A stretch of DNA of 64,000 nucleotides from Rhizobium sp. Leaf262 (GTDB taxonomy: Bacteria > Pseudomonadota > Alphaproteobacteria > Rhizobiales > Rhizobiaceae): the NCBI RefSeq assembly GCF_001422245.1, contig NZ_LMMM01000012.1, forward strand, positions 124,613 through 188,612. The letters are read 5' to 3'. Every line of letters begins with the position of its first letter. The stretch's first letter is position 1. The position numbers and the translations under genes are program-made. The notes under the pieces are model-generated. The model had not been told where the DNA came from and searched no databases. It saw only the letters and a program-made list of their open reading frames with translations. Positions 27,833 through 37,218 of the stretch are shown piece by piece.

Positions 27833-27854
27833 GATTATAAGAGCGTGTTGAAAA

Positions 27855-28292
27855 TCAGTCTTGCGGATGCTGAGGCTTCGACACCGTTTCCCAGCCACCG
27901 CTGACATCGGTCAATTGTGCCTCGATGCACTCCACATCAAGCGCGATTGCGCCACCGCCAGACAGTGTCAGTTCAACGGTGCCTTCCGGGCCTTCGCCGT
28001 TCTGGGTAAACTGAATGGCAAGCAGGGACAGCACCTGCTCCTTGTTGCCGCGATCAAAACCGTAGGAACGGACGTTGCCCACCCTTTTCACGGCAAGAAC
28101 GCTGCGGCAACGCTCAGGCGACTGGCCTTTCCTGCTGACGCTTTCCCAGACGAACCGGTTGGCCGAAACAAGGAACTGGCCGCTTCTGCGATCGAAAGAG
28201 GCGTCTTTCAGCTTGAAGACGCTATCCTGCATGTGTGTAGAGATGATGGAGAGATCCTCCCCATCCAGCGCCATCAATTTAAGGCCGCTCAT
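27855..28292 (-). CDS. DUF2948 family protein
   Basis: A 145-aa protein that I recognise as the DUF2948 family, conserved between murA and hisD in Rhizobiales. It begins MSGLKLMALDGEDLSIISTH and contains the conserved RSVLAVKRVGNVRSYGFDR segment. No membrane or signal sequence is present and the function is unknown. It starts about 113 nt after the murA stop. Confidence 0.85.
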   Translation of the reverse strand: MSGLKLMALDGEDLSIISTHMQDSVFKLKDASFDRRSGQFLVSANRFVWESVSRKGQSPERCRSVLAVKRVGNVRSYGFDRGNKEQVLSLLAIQFTQNGEGPEGTVELTLSGGGAIALDVECIEAQLTDVSGGWETVSKPQHPQD

Positions 28293-28405
28293 CGTGTCTA
28301 TGTCCTCTTTGCGCGGGCAAGCCGCTTATGTCCAATATCTGATATGGAGATAGGCAGTCGAAGACCGCTCTACAACCAGCGGACTTCGATGAGGAATGGC
28401 ATCGA

Positions 28406-29698
28406 TCAATCGCTGACGCGTTCGACCTGCGCGCCGCAACGGTTGAGCTTTTCTTCCAGCCGCTCGAAACCACGGTCAAGGTGATAGACGCGCGACACCA
28501 TGGTCTCGCCTTCCGCCACCAGCCCGGCGATGACCAGCGACACCGAGGCGCGAAGGTCCGTCGCCATGACCGGTGCACCCTTGAGACGCGAAACGCCTTC
28601 GATGCGTGCCATCTGGCCGGACAGCGAAATCTTCGCGCCCAGACGTGCAAGTTCCTGCACGTGCATGAACCGGTTTTCGAAAATGGTTTCCGTGATGTGG
28701 GATACACCCTGTGCCCGCGTCATCAGCGCCATGAACTGCGCCTGAAGGTCCGTGGGAAAGCCTGGGAAAGGCTCTGTTACGACATCTACGGGGTGAATGC
28801 CATTGCCATTGCGCACGATGCGCAGGCCTGTGTCGGTCTCGGTGATGGTCGCGCCAGCGAGCTTCAACGTTTCCAGGGCATTATCGAGCAGCGAGGCGCG
28901 TGTGCCTTCCAGAACGACATCGCCGCCGGTCATGGCAACGGCCATGGCATAGGTGCCGGTTTCGATACGGTCCGGCAGGACGCGATGGCGCGCGCCGGAA
29001 AGCGAGGTCACGCCTTCGATGGTGATGGTGGATGTGCCTGCGCCATCGATCTTTGCACCCATGGCCTTGAGGCAATCGGCGAGATCGACGACTTCCGGCT
29101 CGCGTGCGGCATTGTGAATGACGGTGGTGCCGCGTGCCAGAGATGCGGCCATCAACATGACATGCGTTGCACCTACGGAAACTTTGGGGAACGTGTAGGT
29201 CGCGCCGACGAGACCGCCGGAGGGGGCGGTCGCGTTGATGTAGCCGCCATCGATCTCCATGTTGGCACCGAGTGCCTCTAGGCTCTCGATGAAAAGATCG
29301 ACGGGACGTGTGCCGATGGCGCAGCCGCCGGGCAGCGATACGCGTGCCTTGCCCTCACGCGCCAGAAGCGGCCCGATGACCCAGAAGCTTGCACGCATCT
29401 TGGAAACCAGCTCGTAGGGTGCCGTTGTATCGACAATAGTACGGCAGGTGAAATGCAACGTACGGGAATAGCTTTCACTCTGGCTTTCACGACGGCCGTT
29501 GACCGAAATATCGACCCCATGGTTACCCAGAATACGGATGAGCTGCTCGACATCGGCCAGATGCGGTACGTTTTCCAGCGTCAGGGTATCGCTCGTCAGC
29601 AGCGACGCGATCATCAACGGCAAGGCCGCGTTCTTGGCGCCCGAAATGGGAATAATGCCGTTGAGTTCGTTCCCGCCGGTAATTCTGATGCGATCCAT
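28406..29698 (-). CDS. murA: MurA: UDP-N-acetylglucosamine 1-carboxyvinyltransferase
   Basis: First committed enzyme of peptidoglycan synthesis (430 aa), transferring enolpyruvate from PEP to UDP-GlcNAc in the cytoplasm. Seen: [20 protein letters not shown] at the N-terminus, the catalytic Cys loop [15 protein letters not shown] (the fosfomycin-sensitive Cys form), and [18 protein letters not shown]. The length is standard. It is followed by DUF2948 and preceded by a small basic protein gene. Confidence 0.98.
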   Translation of the reverse strand: MDRIRITGGNELNGIIPISGAKNAALPLMIASLLTSDTLTLENVPHLADVEQLIRILGNHGVDISVNGRRESQSESYSRTLHFTCRTIVDTTAPYELVSKMRASFWVIGPLLAREGKARVSLPGGCAIGTRPVDLFIESLEALGANMEIDGGYINATAPSGGLVGATYTFPKVSVGATHVMLMAASLARGTTVIHNAAREPEVVDLADCLKAMGAKIDGAGTSTITIEGVTSLSGARHRVLPDRIETGTYAMAVAMTGGDVVLEGTRASLLDNALETLKLAGATITETDTGLRIVRNGNGIHPVDVVTEPFPGFPTDLQAQFMALMTRAQGVSHITETIFENRFMHVQELARLGAKISLSGQMARIEGVSRLKGAPVMATDLRASVSLVIAGLVAEGETMVSRVYHLDRGFERLEEKLNRCGAQVERVSD

Positions 29699-29879
29699 AC
29701 GTCCCTACGGGCTTTAGCCCGCCTTTCCTGAGTGCTTTGGAACGGAGGGCCTCTCCAGCCGATCCGGTCTATGATATCTTATGACATGGTCTGAACGGCG
29801 CGCCTGCCGCATGATCTCGTTTAGATTATGCAGTAGAGGAAACGCCTTACCATTTCAAATTTCTGATGAATCTCTTTTG

Positions 29880-30104
29880 TCAGCACGATTCGTCCGTTTT
29901 TGCGGCAGGCAAACCGATTGTTTCGTCCGCCTCTCCCGCCCGCCGGGCGCGCGCCTGCTGTTTGCGGCGGGCAAGGTTTTCCCGCAGCTTTTTGGCCGCC
30001 CGCGCCTTGCGTTCGGCCTCCTGCCTTTTGGCTCTGTCGCCCGGACCATTCTGGCCCGATGACGCTGCCGAATGATCGGTTAAAACATCGTGATCTTCGT
30101 CCAT
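29880..30104 (-). CDS. Small basic hypothetical protein upstream of murA
   Basis: A 74-aa very hydrophilic protein. The middle is a Lys/Arg/Ala-rich helix (RAKRQEAERKARAAKKLREN then LARRKQQARARR), of a kind I know as a conserved small protein near murA in Rhizobiales. The N-terminus is Asp-rich. No function is known; nucleic-acid binding is only a guess from charge. It is on the same strand as murA, 181 nt upstream. Confidence 0.6.
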   Translation of the reverse strand: MDEDHDVLTDHSAASSGQNGPGDRAKRQEAERKARAAKKLRENLARRKQQARARRAGEADETIGLPAAKTDESC

Positions 30105-30258
30105 GACCGCATCACTAGCTGAATTTCAGGCTTTTCAACAGCCCCCGCCGATTTTTGCCCCCATGAATGACGAAGTCTGAAATTGCGGCTTGCACTCGTC
30201 ATAAACCTATGGCAATAGGCCCCCAACTTGATGTCAGGCAACTGCTTCGACGTCGGAT

Positions 30259-30333
<75 letters not shown>

Positions 30334-30579
30334 TTTCATTTCATCATTCGAGAATGAATTGTACCGGATCGAAGGCCGTGAGTGTCCGCCGCTTTCGATC
30401 TCACGTCACTCAGAAAATGCAGTAAAAACAGAGGGTCGTAGATCAAAGGTACTCTGCCGCATCGCCCTGTGGGTCTGCAGTCCTTCCAAGCGTGATGCCA
30501 AGGTCAAATATGTCATGAGAGAGCAACCGCGTATTGCGTGCTGGAAAGCGTCAAGCCCGCTGCGATGTTTGCCGAAAGC

Positions 30580-30846
30580 CTAGAACCCGGATTGCACGCG
30601 GGAAAAAACCATATTCGTGAACATGGCGATCTGCGCGCCGACGAAGGGCGCAGTGATGCCGATTGCTACCATGACCGCAATGATCTTCGGGACGAAGGTG
30701 AGCGTCATTTCCTGGATTTGCGTCAGCGCCTGAATGAAAGCGATGATGATGCCGACTGTCATGGCTGCAAGCACGGCAGGGCCAGAGGCGATCAGGACGG
30801 TCCAGATCGCATTCTGCATAATATCGAGAGCGTCGGCCTCGTTCAT
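30580..30846 (-). CDS. fliQ: FliQ: flagellar type III export gate protein
   Basis: An 88-aa protein with two membrane helices (AIWTVLIASGPAVLAAMTVG and LTFVPKIIAVMVAIGITAPF) and the FliQ signature IIAFIQALTQIQEMTL between them. The length is standard. It is separated from flhA and fliR by the tRNA-Thr, the murA-yacG block and the DUF1217 gene. Confidence 0.95.
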   Translation of the reverse strand: MNEADALDIMQNAIWTVLIASGPAVLAAMTVGIIIAFIQALTQIQEMTLTFVPKIIAVMVAIGITAPFVGAQIAMFTNMVFSRVQSGF

Positions 30847-30866
30847 CTCAGTCCGCTCGGGGTAAT

Positions 30867-30911
30867 CGGCGTCACGAAGCCGAAGAAAGTCTCAAAGTTT
30901 CAGTGACGCCG
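30867..30911 (-). promoter_or_regulatory. Inverted repeat upstream of fliQ
   Basis: Nine-base arms CGGCGTCAC and GTGACGCCG are separated by 27 nt in the 106-nt gap between flgD and fliQ. On the minus strand the hairpin would end about 20 nt before the fliQ start. It may be a regulator site or a leader stem; there is no T-run for a terminator. Confidence 0.4.
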
Positions 30912-30952
30912 TTTCCGTCTATATATAGCGGTATATGATTCGCAACAGGCCG

Positions 30953-31390
30953 TTAAGACGTGGTCTTCGGCGTATCGGCGATTTTGATGCCCGACGTGAT
31001 CGCAATCGTGCCGCCAGTCGTCGTGGTGGCTGTCAAACCGTCTGCCGTAACCTTGATTGAGGCGACCACACCGGTGGTCTTCTCGTCTGCGCTGGTCAAC
31101 GTCTTGCCGATATAGGACGACGCGTTGGACAGCGTATTGACGGAAAGCAGGCTTTCAAGATTGGTGTTCATCTTGATGGACTGCTCCACCTGGGAGAAGG
31201 TCGCAAGCTGGGCGACCTGTTCGCTGGCATCCATCGGATCCGTCGGATCCTGATTTTTCATCTGGGTGATGAGCAACTGCAGGAAGTTATCGTAATCCAG
31301 CGACGCCTTCGACGCATCCGACTTGGCGGTCGACGTCTTGGCTGCAGTGTTTGTCGTTGCTGTCGTTGTCGTGACGCCGTCTACCGCCAT
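30953..31390 (-). CDS. flgD: FlgD: flagellar hook-capping protein
   Basis: A 145-aa short FlgD that caps the growing hook. The N-terminal family motif is [21 protein letters not shown] followed by [17 protein letters not shown]. It lacks most of the C-terminal FlgD domain, as is usual in Rhizobiaceae. The N-terminus is Thr/Ala-rich, as in an export signal region. It overlaps flbT by 10 nt. Confidence 0.93.
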   Translation of the reverse strand: MAVDGVTTTTATTNTAAKTSTAKSDASKASLDYDNFLQLLITQMKNQDPTDPMDASEQVAQLATFSQVEQSIKMNTNLESLLSVNTLSNASSYIGKTLTSADEKTTGVVASIKVTADGLTATTTTGGTIAITSGIKIADTPKTTS

Positions 31391-31830
31391 GGTGCGATTT
31401 CCCGTCTGAGTTCATTGACCACGGCAGGCGTGATCTCGTGACTGTTGAGAATGGCTTCTTCCTTGGCGTAAAGGCCGCGGATGGTCTTGAGTGCGTCGAA
31501 TGGACGGCCCGAAGAAACCGTCGCGTCGATGCGCTTCAGTTCCGAGCGAATTTCTTCGTTCTTGAACGTGGTCAGCAACATGGTGATCGACTTGCGGAAC
31601 AGTGACAAGGACTGCTCCTTGCCTTCAGGGTTGATCAGCATCATCTGGACGATGAAATAGAGCTGCCGCAAAGGCGTTGTCGTGTCCTCAAGTTGCAGGA
31701 CGTGGTTTTCCAGAAGGAATGTCACGTCATTGAGGAATTCCAGAGAGACTTTTCTGTCAACGCGCAGGACTGCACCGTTGATGAAGATTTTTTCCCCAGA
31801 CTTCAAAGAGATCCGCAGCGTACTTTTCAT
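31381..31830 (-). CDS. flbT: FlbT: flagellin mRNA regulator
   Basis: A 149-aa protein of the FlbT family ([20 protein letters not shown] at the N-terminus, [20 protein letters not shown] in the middle). In Caulobacter FlbT acts on the 5' untranslated region of flagellin mRNA and couples flagellin synthesis to hook completion. The target here is inferred; the four flagellin genes in this window share a leader block. It overlaps flaF by 4 nt. Confidence 0.93.
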   Translation of the reverse strand: MKSTLRISLKSGEKIFINGAVLRVDRKVSLEFLNDVTFLLENHVLQLEDTTTPLRQLYFIVQMMLINPEGKEQSLSLFRKSITMLLTTFKNEEIRSELKRIDATVSSGRPFDALKTIRGLYAKEEAILNSHEITPAVVNELRREIAPWR

Positions 31831-32174
31831 TTTAATCCATCCTTGATGATGGTTGTAACGTCGATTATGCCCTGATAATTCTTGGAATTACGTTTGCGTA
31901 TCTGCTCGCACTCTCTAAGAATCCAGATAGCGATGGATATCAGGTTGGCTTTTAGTTCAACTGGCAGCTCATTTTCCGGTTGTTTCAGATCGTCGATGAG
32001 CCTGGTCCAAACGCGTCGTGTGTAGAATACCGCTTCGATGCCGTCCTTGCCGTAATGGTCATGCGCCTTGGCGGCTTGTAGAAGTTCAATCGATCTTTCT
32101 AGGACCTGTTTTTCTCTGTCCCGGGCGATATTGGGGTCATCCTCCATTATCTCCGCGTATGAAAACTGGAACAT
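31827..32174 (-). CDS. flaF: FlaF: flagellin biosynthesis regulator
   Basis: A 115-aa FlaF protein ([20 protein letters not shown] near the N-terminus, [20 protein letters not shown] near the C-terminus). FlaF is the positive counterpart of FlbT in flagellin synthesis and secretion. The two genes overlap by 4 nt, and the pair lies in the flgE-flgK-flgL-flaF-flbT-flgD order typical of rhizobia. Confidence 0.93.
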   Translation of the reverse strand: MFQFSYAEIMEDDPNIARDREKQVLERSIELLQAAKAHDHYGKDGIEAVFYTRRVWTRLIDDLKQPENELPVELKANLISIAIWILRECEQIRKRNSKNYQGIIDVTTIIKDGLK

Positions 32175-32228
32175 TCATCTTTCCTTCATGGTCTAAACCG
32201 CGCCCTTCATAGGCGTTTCTTGTTTTCG

Positions 32229-33242
32229 TCAGAGATAGTTGACAAGGCTCAGGCCCTGGATTTTCGAGGTGATCGTGTAGGATGTCTCGACCTGGTTGAG
32301 CAGCGTCGTCAGGCGTGTGGACGCTTCATATGTGTCGACACCGACAAGGTTGTTGAGCTGCGTATCGATGATGGTCTTCTGGGCGCTCATGTAGGTATTC
32401 GCCTTTTCCACGCGTTCCTGCGACAAGCCAATCTGCGCGCGCTGGGTATCGATGCCGGAAATCGCCGACCCGGCCAGGCTTGTGGTGGTGTCGTTAACGA
32501 CGGCCAGCGCACTTGCATTCAATCCGGAATTTACCAGTTGTGACGATATCACACTTGCAAGCACAAGGTTTTTGAAACCGTCCGAATTGGCAGTGGTGGA
32601 TGTAGATACGGTTTCTGAAGTGCTAACGCGGCTGCTCATGGTGGTTTCCGACGCGCCTGTCCACGACGACCAGTCAAGGCCATCCTGATAGTCGGCGAGG
32701 AAAGCCTTCATGTCGTCCGCAGTCACCGACGAAGGGTCGGGGAATTGCGTCGAGAAAGCCGTGTTGAAATCGTCGGTGATGTCAGTGATGAACGTATCGC
32801 TCAGCGTTTGAACATCGGTGTTGATACCGGAGAAGAGGAATTCGCCGTTGACCGAAGTGTTGGAGTAGCTGACGAAGTTTTCGAGCGTGGACATGGCCGT
32901 GGTCTTGGCAACGCTCAAGCTGCTGGCGTCCGTGTTGCCGCTGAGAGCGATGACAGAATTCAGCAGGGTCTGGGCCGAAGCGGACATATTTTCCATGGCC
33001 AACTGGGACGCGTCCATGCGCTGTTCGGCGATGGAATTGGAGTCCATGATGGATTGCAAACGGCTGCTTTCGCGGTTGTAATCCACACTCGTGGATGTTC
33101 GTGTGCCCAGCTCCAGGCCCACATCCGCATAGGTTCCGGTCACGGCTTCGGTCTGCAACTTTGTGATCTCCGTCTGTGCGTTGGAAACGGTCAATTGCAT
33201 GGCGCTGCTGATGGAAAGAGAAGAAATGGGTGTCGTTTTCAT
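32229..33242 (-). CDS. flgL: FlgL: hook-filament junction protein (HAP3)
   Basis: A 337-aa flagellin-related junction protein. The N-terminal helix pairs (MQLTVSNAQTEITKLQTEAV) and the C-terminal ISGIDTQRAQIGLSQERVEK region resemble flagellin ends, and the middle is Ser/Thr-rich. It starts 1 nt after the flgK stop. It is exported unprocessed through the flagellar apparatus. Confidence 0.92.
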   Translation of the reverse strand: MKTTPISSLSISSAMQLTVSNAQTEITKLQTEAVTGTYADVGLELGTRTSTSVDYNRESSRLQSIMDSNSIAEQRMDASQLAMENMSASAQTLLNSVIALSGNTDASSLSVAKTTAMSTLENFVSYSNTSVNGEFLFSGINTDVQTLSDTFITDITDDFNTAFSTQFPDPSSVTADDMKAFLADYQDGLDWSSWTGASETTMSSRVSTSETVSTSTTANSDGFKNLVLASVISSQLVNSGLNASALAVVNDTTTSLAGSAISGIDTQRAQIGLSQERVEKANTYMSAQKTIIDTQLNNLVGVDTYEASTRLTTLLNQVETSYTITSKIQGLSLVNYL

Positions 33243-33243
33243 A

Positions 33244-34686
33244 TCAGCCCGCGGCCTCCATCAGTGTCTTCAAAAGGTCGTCAATGGTGGACATCAGCTT
33301 AGCCGCAGCCTTGTAAGACTGTTCGATGTCCAGCATCTGGATCAGCTCTTCGTCCAGATTGACGCCTGTCGAGTTGGAGTAGGCCTCCTTCGACTTGTTC
33401 AACATGGCCGATGTGCTTTCAGCAGCCGTTGTCGCATTGCTGCGGTATTCTTCCACGAAGCCAACCGAGTCGGATGCGAAGCTGAGTAGAGAAACGTTGG
33501 TCGAGATGCCCGCCTTCGGATCAAACTCGACCTGTGCATTCAATGCAGCTGCGTATTTGTACAGCAGGTCCGAATAGCCCGAAGATATATCGGTATTGTA
33601 GTTTTCGTCGGCAATATTACCGTCACGAAGCTTCGTCGGCGATGCAACGGCGTCGGGCGACACCTTGATCAGACCGGCAAGGCCGGGCACGATTTCGGCT
33701 GTGCCAAAATCGACCACGGACGCATCCGACGTCGTGAACAATCCTGCAACCGGGTCCCCATTTGCGTCCGTTTCAGCGAATGCGCCCATCACGGTACGGG
33801 CGATCTCGTCCAATTGCGCCTGATAGTTCGGATAGACTTCGTCGCGCAATTGAAGAAGCGCTGGCAAACTGCCTTTCGCATCGGTGTTGCTGCCGGATCC
33901 TGTCTTGACGGCGACACCATCGATATAGATGCTTCCACCTATCGTGGTTGCATCGTAACCAGCGCTGGCATCGAACGACACTTTTCTTGGGTTCGTTTCG
34001 AAGAGAGTGGTGCCATCGCTGGTATAGATGACCATGTCGTTGTTGGCGCGAACCGACGTCGACACGCCGACGATCTCAGAAATCTGTTTGAGAATAGCCT
34101 CGCGCTGATCGAGCGCGCTGTTAGGATCGCCGCCGGATGCATTAGCCATGGTAACATTGCTGTTGGCTTTACCGAAATCCGAAAGAAGCTGGTTGAGCGT
34201 TCCGATGGTCGTCGAGATTTCCCGGTCGGCATCGGTACGCAACTGCTGTACCGCTTGCGTCGATGTATTCAACGAGTTGGCAACGTCGCTCGCAGCGTTG
34301 ATTGCCGCCGAAGCCAAAGTCACGTCACCTGGCGACGCAGCGTAAGTCTGCATCGCTTCCTGCAGTGCAGCCAGATAGCTGGAAGGTGCCGCAGAATATT
34401 CCGCTCCGCCCAAGACGACGCTTAACGAGTTCATGCCGTCGAGAAACGCTTGCTTTCCCGCATCGTCAGACGTTGCACTGAGCGTCTGCTTCAAAAGTGC
34501 AGCGTCTTCCGTGCGCTCGATCTTGACCGTGATCGCACCTGTAGTCGTATTGGTGGTCGTGATCGCAGTGCGGCGGTTATAATCCGCAGAACTGGCGTTC
34601 GAAATATTGGTCGAAACGACGCCACTCTGAAGAGCCGTATTGCTCAGAGTTGCTTTTGTCGTATTTAGCGCCGAAGCAAGCGACAT
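33244..34686 (-). CDS. flgK: FlgK: hook-filament junction protein (HAP1)
   Basis: A 480-aa FlgK. The N-terminus has the rod/hook signature with VVSTNISNASSADYNRRTAI, and the C-terminus has DEELIQMLDIEQSYKAAAKL followed by LMSTIDDLLKTLM, the conserved end of the family. The middle contains the DQREAILKQISEIVGVST segment typical of FlgK. It is between flgE and flgL. Confidence 0.95.
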   Translation of the reverse strand: MSLASALNTTKATLSNTALQSGVVSTNISNASSADYNRRTAITTTNTTTGAITVKIERTEDAALLKQTLSATSDDAGKQAFLDGMNSLSVVLGGAEYSAAPSSYLAALQEAMQTYAASPGDVTLASAAINAASDVANSLNTSTQAVQQLRTDADREISTTIGTLNQLLSDFGKANSNVTMANASGGDPNSALDQREAILKQISEIVGVSTSVRANNDMVIYTSDGTTLFETNPRKVSFDASAGYDATTIGGSIYIDGVAVKTGSGSNTDAKGSLPALLQLRDEVYPNYQAQLDEIARTVMGAFAETDANGDPVAGLFTTSDASVVDFGTAEIVPGLAGLIKVSPDAVASPTKLRDGNIADENYNTDISSGYSDLLYKYAAALNAQVEFDPKAGISTNVSLLSFASDSVGFVEEYRSNATTAAESTSAMLNKSKEAYSNSTGVNLDEELIQMLDIEQSYKAAAKLMSTIDDLLKTLMEAAG

Positions 34687-34705
34687 TCACCCGTCCTTTA
34701 AAGCG

Positions 34706-35974
34706 TTACCGTACCAGATTGATGAGTGTTTCCATGAGATCGGAACCCGTCTGGAAGACCTTGGAATTTGCGGTGTAGCTGCGCTGCGCCTGGATCATTT
34801 CAGTCAGCTCGGTTGCGATATCGACGTTAGAAGATTCCAGCTGCTTCGATGCGATGCTGCCAAACCCTGTCTGCCCCGCGAAACCAAGTGTCACCACACC
34901 GGAGTCTGCGCTCGGCTGGAAAACGTTTCCGGAGAGAACAGAAAGATTGTCGGGGCTAGCAACATCGGCCAGAGGAATGCGGTAGAGCGCTCGAGACGCG
35001 GACTTGGCATAGGTTGCGTAAACCGTGCCGTCACTGTCGATAGACACCGAGCGCACCTGCTCGGCTGGGTTACCATTGATCCCGCCCTTTTCGATCGTCG
35101 AGTTCGTAGCAGCCAATTGCGTCATACCAGATAGATCGACCAAGATGCTCAAATCGTTTTCGGTATCATCAAGCGTCAAGCTCTTGAGGTCGAACGTTTT
35201 TGTGTCTGGGTCAAAATTCATGATGTCAGAAGCCACCGGGTCGCCACTATACGGAAAAGACCCGTTGGCAGAGGCATCCGCAGCATTGTAAACTGTGACT
35301 TCCCAGACGTTGTCTTCCGTTTTGGCAAAATAGAAATCGTATTTAATTTCGTTGCCTAGGCTGTCGTATCCCGTAACCGATGTTTTGAGCGTTCCGATCT
35401 GATCGACATTTACCGTAGCGCTATTTTCACTCGGGAGCTTCGTGGGATCAACGATAGGAGCGGAGTCGCTTAGGTTGCCTGTAATGCTGCCGGTAGTAGA
35501 AGGCGTTGCCGTCATGCCGTTGGCAGAGACATTCACCGGAACCAGACCGTCATAGCTGTTGATGACGGTGGTTGGAGTCGTGCCGGTGTACTCATAACCC
35601 AAAAGTGTGAAGCCAGCGTCGTTGACGAGGTTACCGTTGTCATCAGCAGTAAACGAACCGGAGCGTGTCAGAAAAACGTTGCCTGCAGTGTCCTGGACGA
35701 CAAAGAAGCCATCGCCATTGATCGCAAGGTCTGTGGAGGACTGCGTTGCAACGGCTGCGCCTTGCTGGGAAATCGAATAATTAACTTTGGTTTCGACTCC
35801 GCCGGAATTGTAGTTCCCACCTGCAGACGACAAGACGAGCGAGGAGAATGCGGTCGATGCGCTCTTGTATCCAGTCGTGCTGGCATTGGCGATGTTGTCG
35901 CCGACTGTCCCCAGTTTGTTTGCCTGAGCACCCATGCCGGATACGGCGGTTTTCATCGTTCCAAAAAGGCTCAT
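34706..35974 (-). CDS. flgE: FlgE: flagellar hook protein
   Basis: Hook subunit of 422 aa. It starts MSLFGTMKTAVSGMGAQANK at 35974, preceded by GAGG; the frame is open to 36223 but the upstream part is not hook-like. The signature TVGDNIANASTTGYKSASTA and the C-terminal ESSNVDIATELTEMIQAQRS are clear. It lies between the rem terminator and flgK. The length is within the rhizobial range. Confidence 0.96.
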   Translation of the reverse strand: MSLFGTMKTAVSGMGAQANKLGTVGDNIANASTTGYKSASTAFSSLVLSSAGGNYNSGGVETKVNYSISQQGAAVATQSSTDLAINGDGFFVVQDTAGNVFLTRSGSFTADDNGNLVNDAGFTLLGYEYTGTTPTTVINSYDGLVPVNVSANGMTATPSTTGSITGNLSDSAPIVDPTKLPSENSATVNVDQIGTLKTSVTGYDSLGNEIKYDFYFAKTEDNVWEVTVYNAADASANGSFPYSGDPVASDIMNFDPDTKTFDLKSLTLDDTENDLSILVDLSGMTQLAATNSTIEKGGINGNPAEQVRSVSIDSDGTVYATYAKSASRALYRIPLADVASPDNLSVLSGNVFQPSADSGVVTLGFAGQTGFGSIASKQLESSNVDIATELTEMIQAQRSYTANSKVFQTGSDLMETLINLVR

Positions 35975-36150
35975 TTCGAATCCTCTGTTCTCATCTGCTG
36001 TGAAGTTAGGATGCGGGCCTTGCGTGAGGCTGTCTGTTTTTCTCACTGGCTGGCGATATCGAGAAAAAAGAGAAATTGGTGGGAACCAATCTTTGAGACA
36101 CGGGTTTAAGCAACCGTCGGTGATGAAAAATGCTTTGAAGTGCAAAATAA

Positions 36151-36191
36151 GTTGAAAGAAAAACGCCGCGGACTGTTTCAATCCACGGCGT
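36151..36191 (-). terminator. Rho-independent terminator after rem
   Basis: On the minus strand a 10-bp stem (ACGCCGTGGA/TCCGCGGCGT with one G-T pair) is followed directly by TTTTTCTTTC. It lies 65 nt after the rem stop and 177 nt before the flgE start, so flgE needs its own promoter in the remaining gap. Confidence 0.85.
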
Positions 36192-36255
36192 GTCAACGAT
36201 GAAGTTGCATGTGTTTCTCCCAAAATCCGTATCAGGATTTCCGGGTAGAGCGTGA

Positions 36256-36927
36256 TCAGCTCCAGTCGATGCAGTAACCCAGAAACCGCTTGGAATCGAT
36301 CGGATCGAAACCGAGCTTCTTACGCAGTTTTTTGCGAAGCTTGCTGATGTGGCTTTCGACGACGTTCTCTTCGACTTCCTCATCGAAGATGCCGTAGATC
36401 GCGTTGAAGATCTGCGCCTTGGAAACACGGCGGCCACGGTTTGCGATTAAATATTCCAGAATACGGCGTTCGCGACGCGGCAGAGGGAAAACCTCACCGC
36501 TGACCTCGGGGTCGCGTCCGTCGGAAAAGACCCGGATAGGTCCAGCATCCGTGAAGTTCGTGAGAACAGCCAAGCGTCGGCGGATAGCCGCTGCGCGTGC
36601 CAGGATTTCACGCGGATGAACCGGCTTGCGGACGACATCGTCCACGCCGCAATCAAACAGTGCCAGTGTCGCATCCAGCGAATGCTGGTCGCTTACCGCA
36701 ATCACAGGTGCTTGCGAACGATCTCTGATCGCACGCGGCAGTTCCTGAGTCATCTCTGCCTGACCGATCAGAAATGCCTCAATTGCCGCGATGTCAGAAT
36801 CTGCCGCCGTGTTTACCCATTCACCAAATTCCACTGGATCAAATCCAGTTGAGGGAATTCCCTCTCGCCCAAAAAGGGCTGTGTACCCGTCTTTAACAAG
36901 CTTGCGCTCATCAACTACCACGATCAT
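36256..36927 (-). CDS. rem: Rem: OmpR-like flagellar response regulator (FtcR ortholog)
   Basis: A 223-aa protein with a receiver-like N-terminal domain (about 1-110) and a winged-helix DNA-binding domain ([20 protein letters not shown], then [20 protein letters not shown]). In Sinorhizobium Rem is the class IB activator of flagellar genes under VisNR, and FtcR is its Brucella counterpart. The receiver keeps the late Lys ([10 protein letters not shown]), but I see no Asp in the usual VxxDxxLP context, so phosphorylation is doubtful. No histidine kinase gene is adjacent. Confidence 0.92.
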   Translation of the reverse strand: MIVVVDERKLVKDGYTALFGREGIPSTGFDPVEFGEWVNTAADSDIAAIEAFLIGQAEMTQELPRAIRDRSQAPVIAVSDQHSLDATLALFDCGVDDVVRKPVHPREILARAAAIRRRLAVLTNFTDAGPIRVFSDGRDPEVSGEVFPLPRRERRILEYLIANRGRRVSKAQIFNAIYGIFDEEVEENVVESHISKLRKKLRKKLGFDPIDSKRFLGYCIDWS

Positions 36928-37218
36928 TCGTCCGCCTCCGAATCAGTGTAGCCAATCTACATGCTGAGGTGTACGAATCGCGTGAATCTCTCACAACTAC
37001 AAAAACATACAGGCATTAATTAATAATTGATTAACCATATTGTCCCGATTTGATCTATATATAGTATGCCCTTTCAAAATTAAGGATATTTTTTTGGTGG
37101 AAAAGTGCGAGTCAAGTCACTTTGTGCTTGCTTGCCATTTTTGGATGGAATCTCGCCACATTTGGGTTTGAGTGTCTAACAGGTCTTTATGGCTGACGGT
37201 CAAACAATTACAGGTTGT
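36928..37218. promoter_or_regulatory. AT-rich rem upstream region
   Basis: This 291-nt gap between the lytic transglycosylase stop and the rem start is strikingly AT-rich around 36990-37095 (runs such as TTAATTAATAATTGATTAAC and ATCTATATATAG). No gene is seen. It must carry the rem promoter and probably the site for VisNR control. Confidence 0.6.

Noticed and set aside
26264-27904. A 546-codon plus-strand frame opposite hisD
   Set aside because: It lies antisense to hisD, whose motifs are unmistakable; a high-GC shadow.
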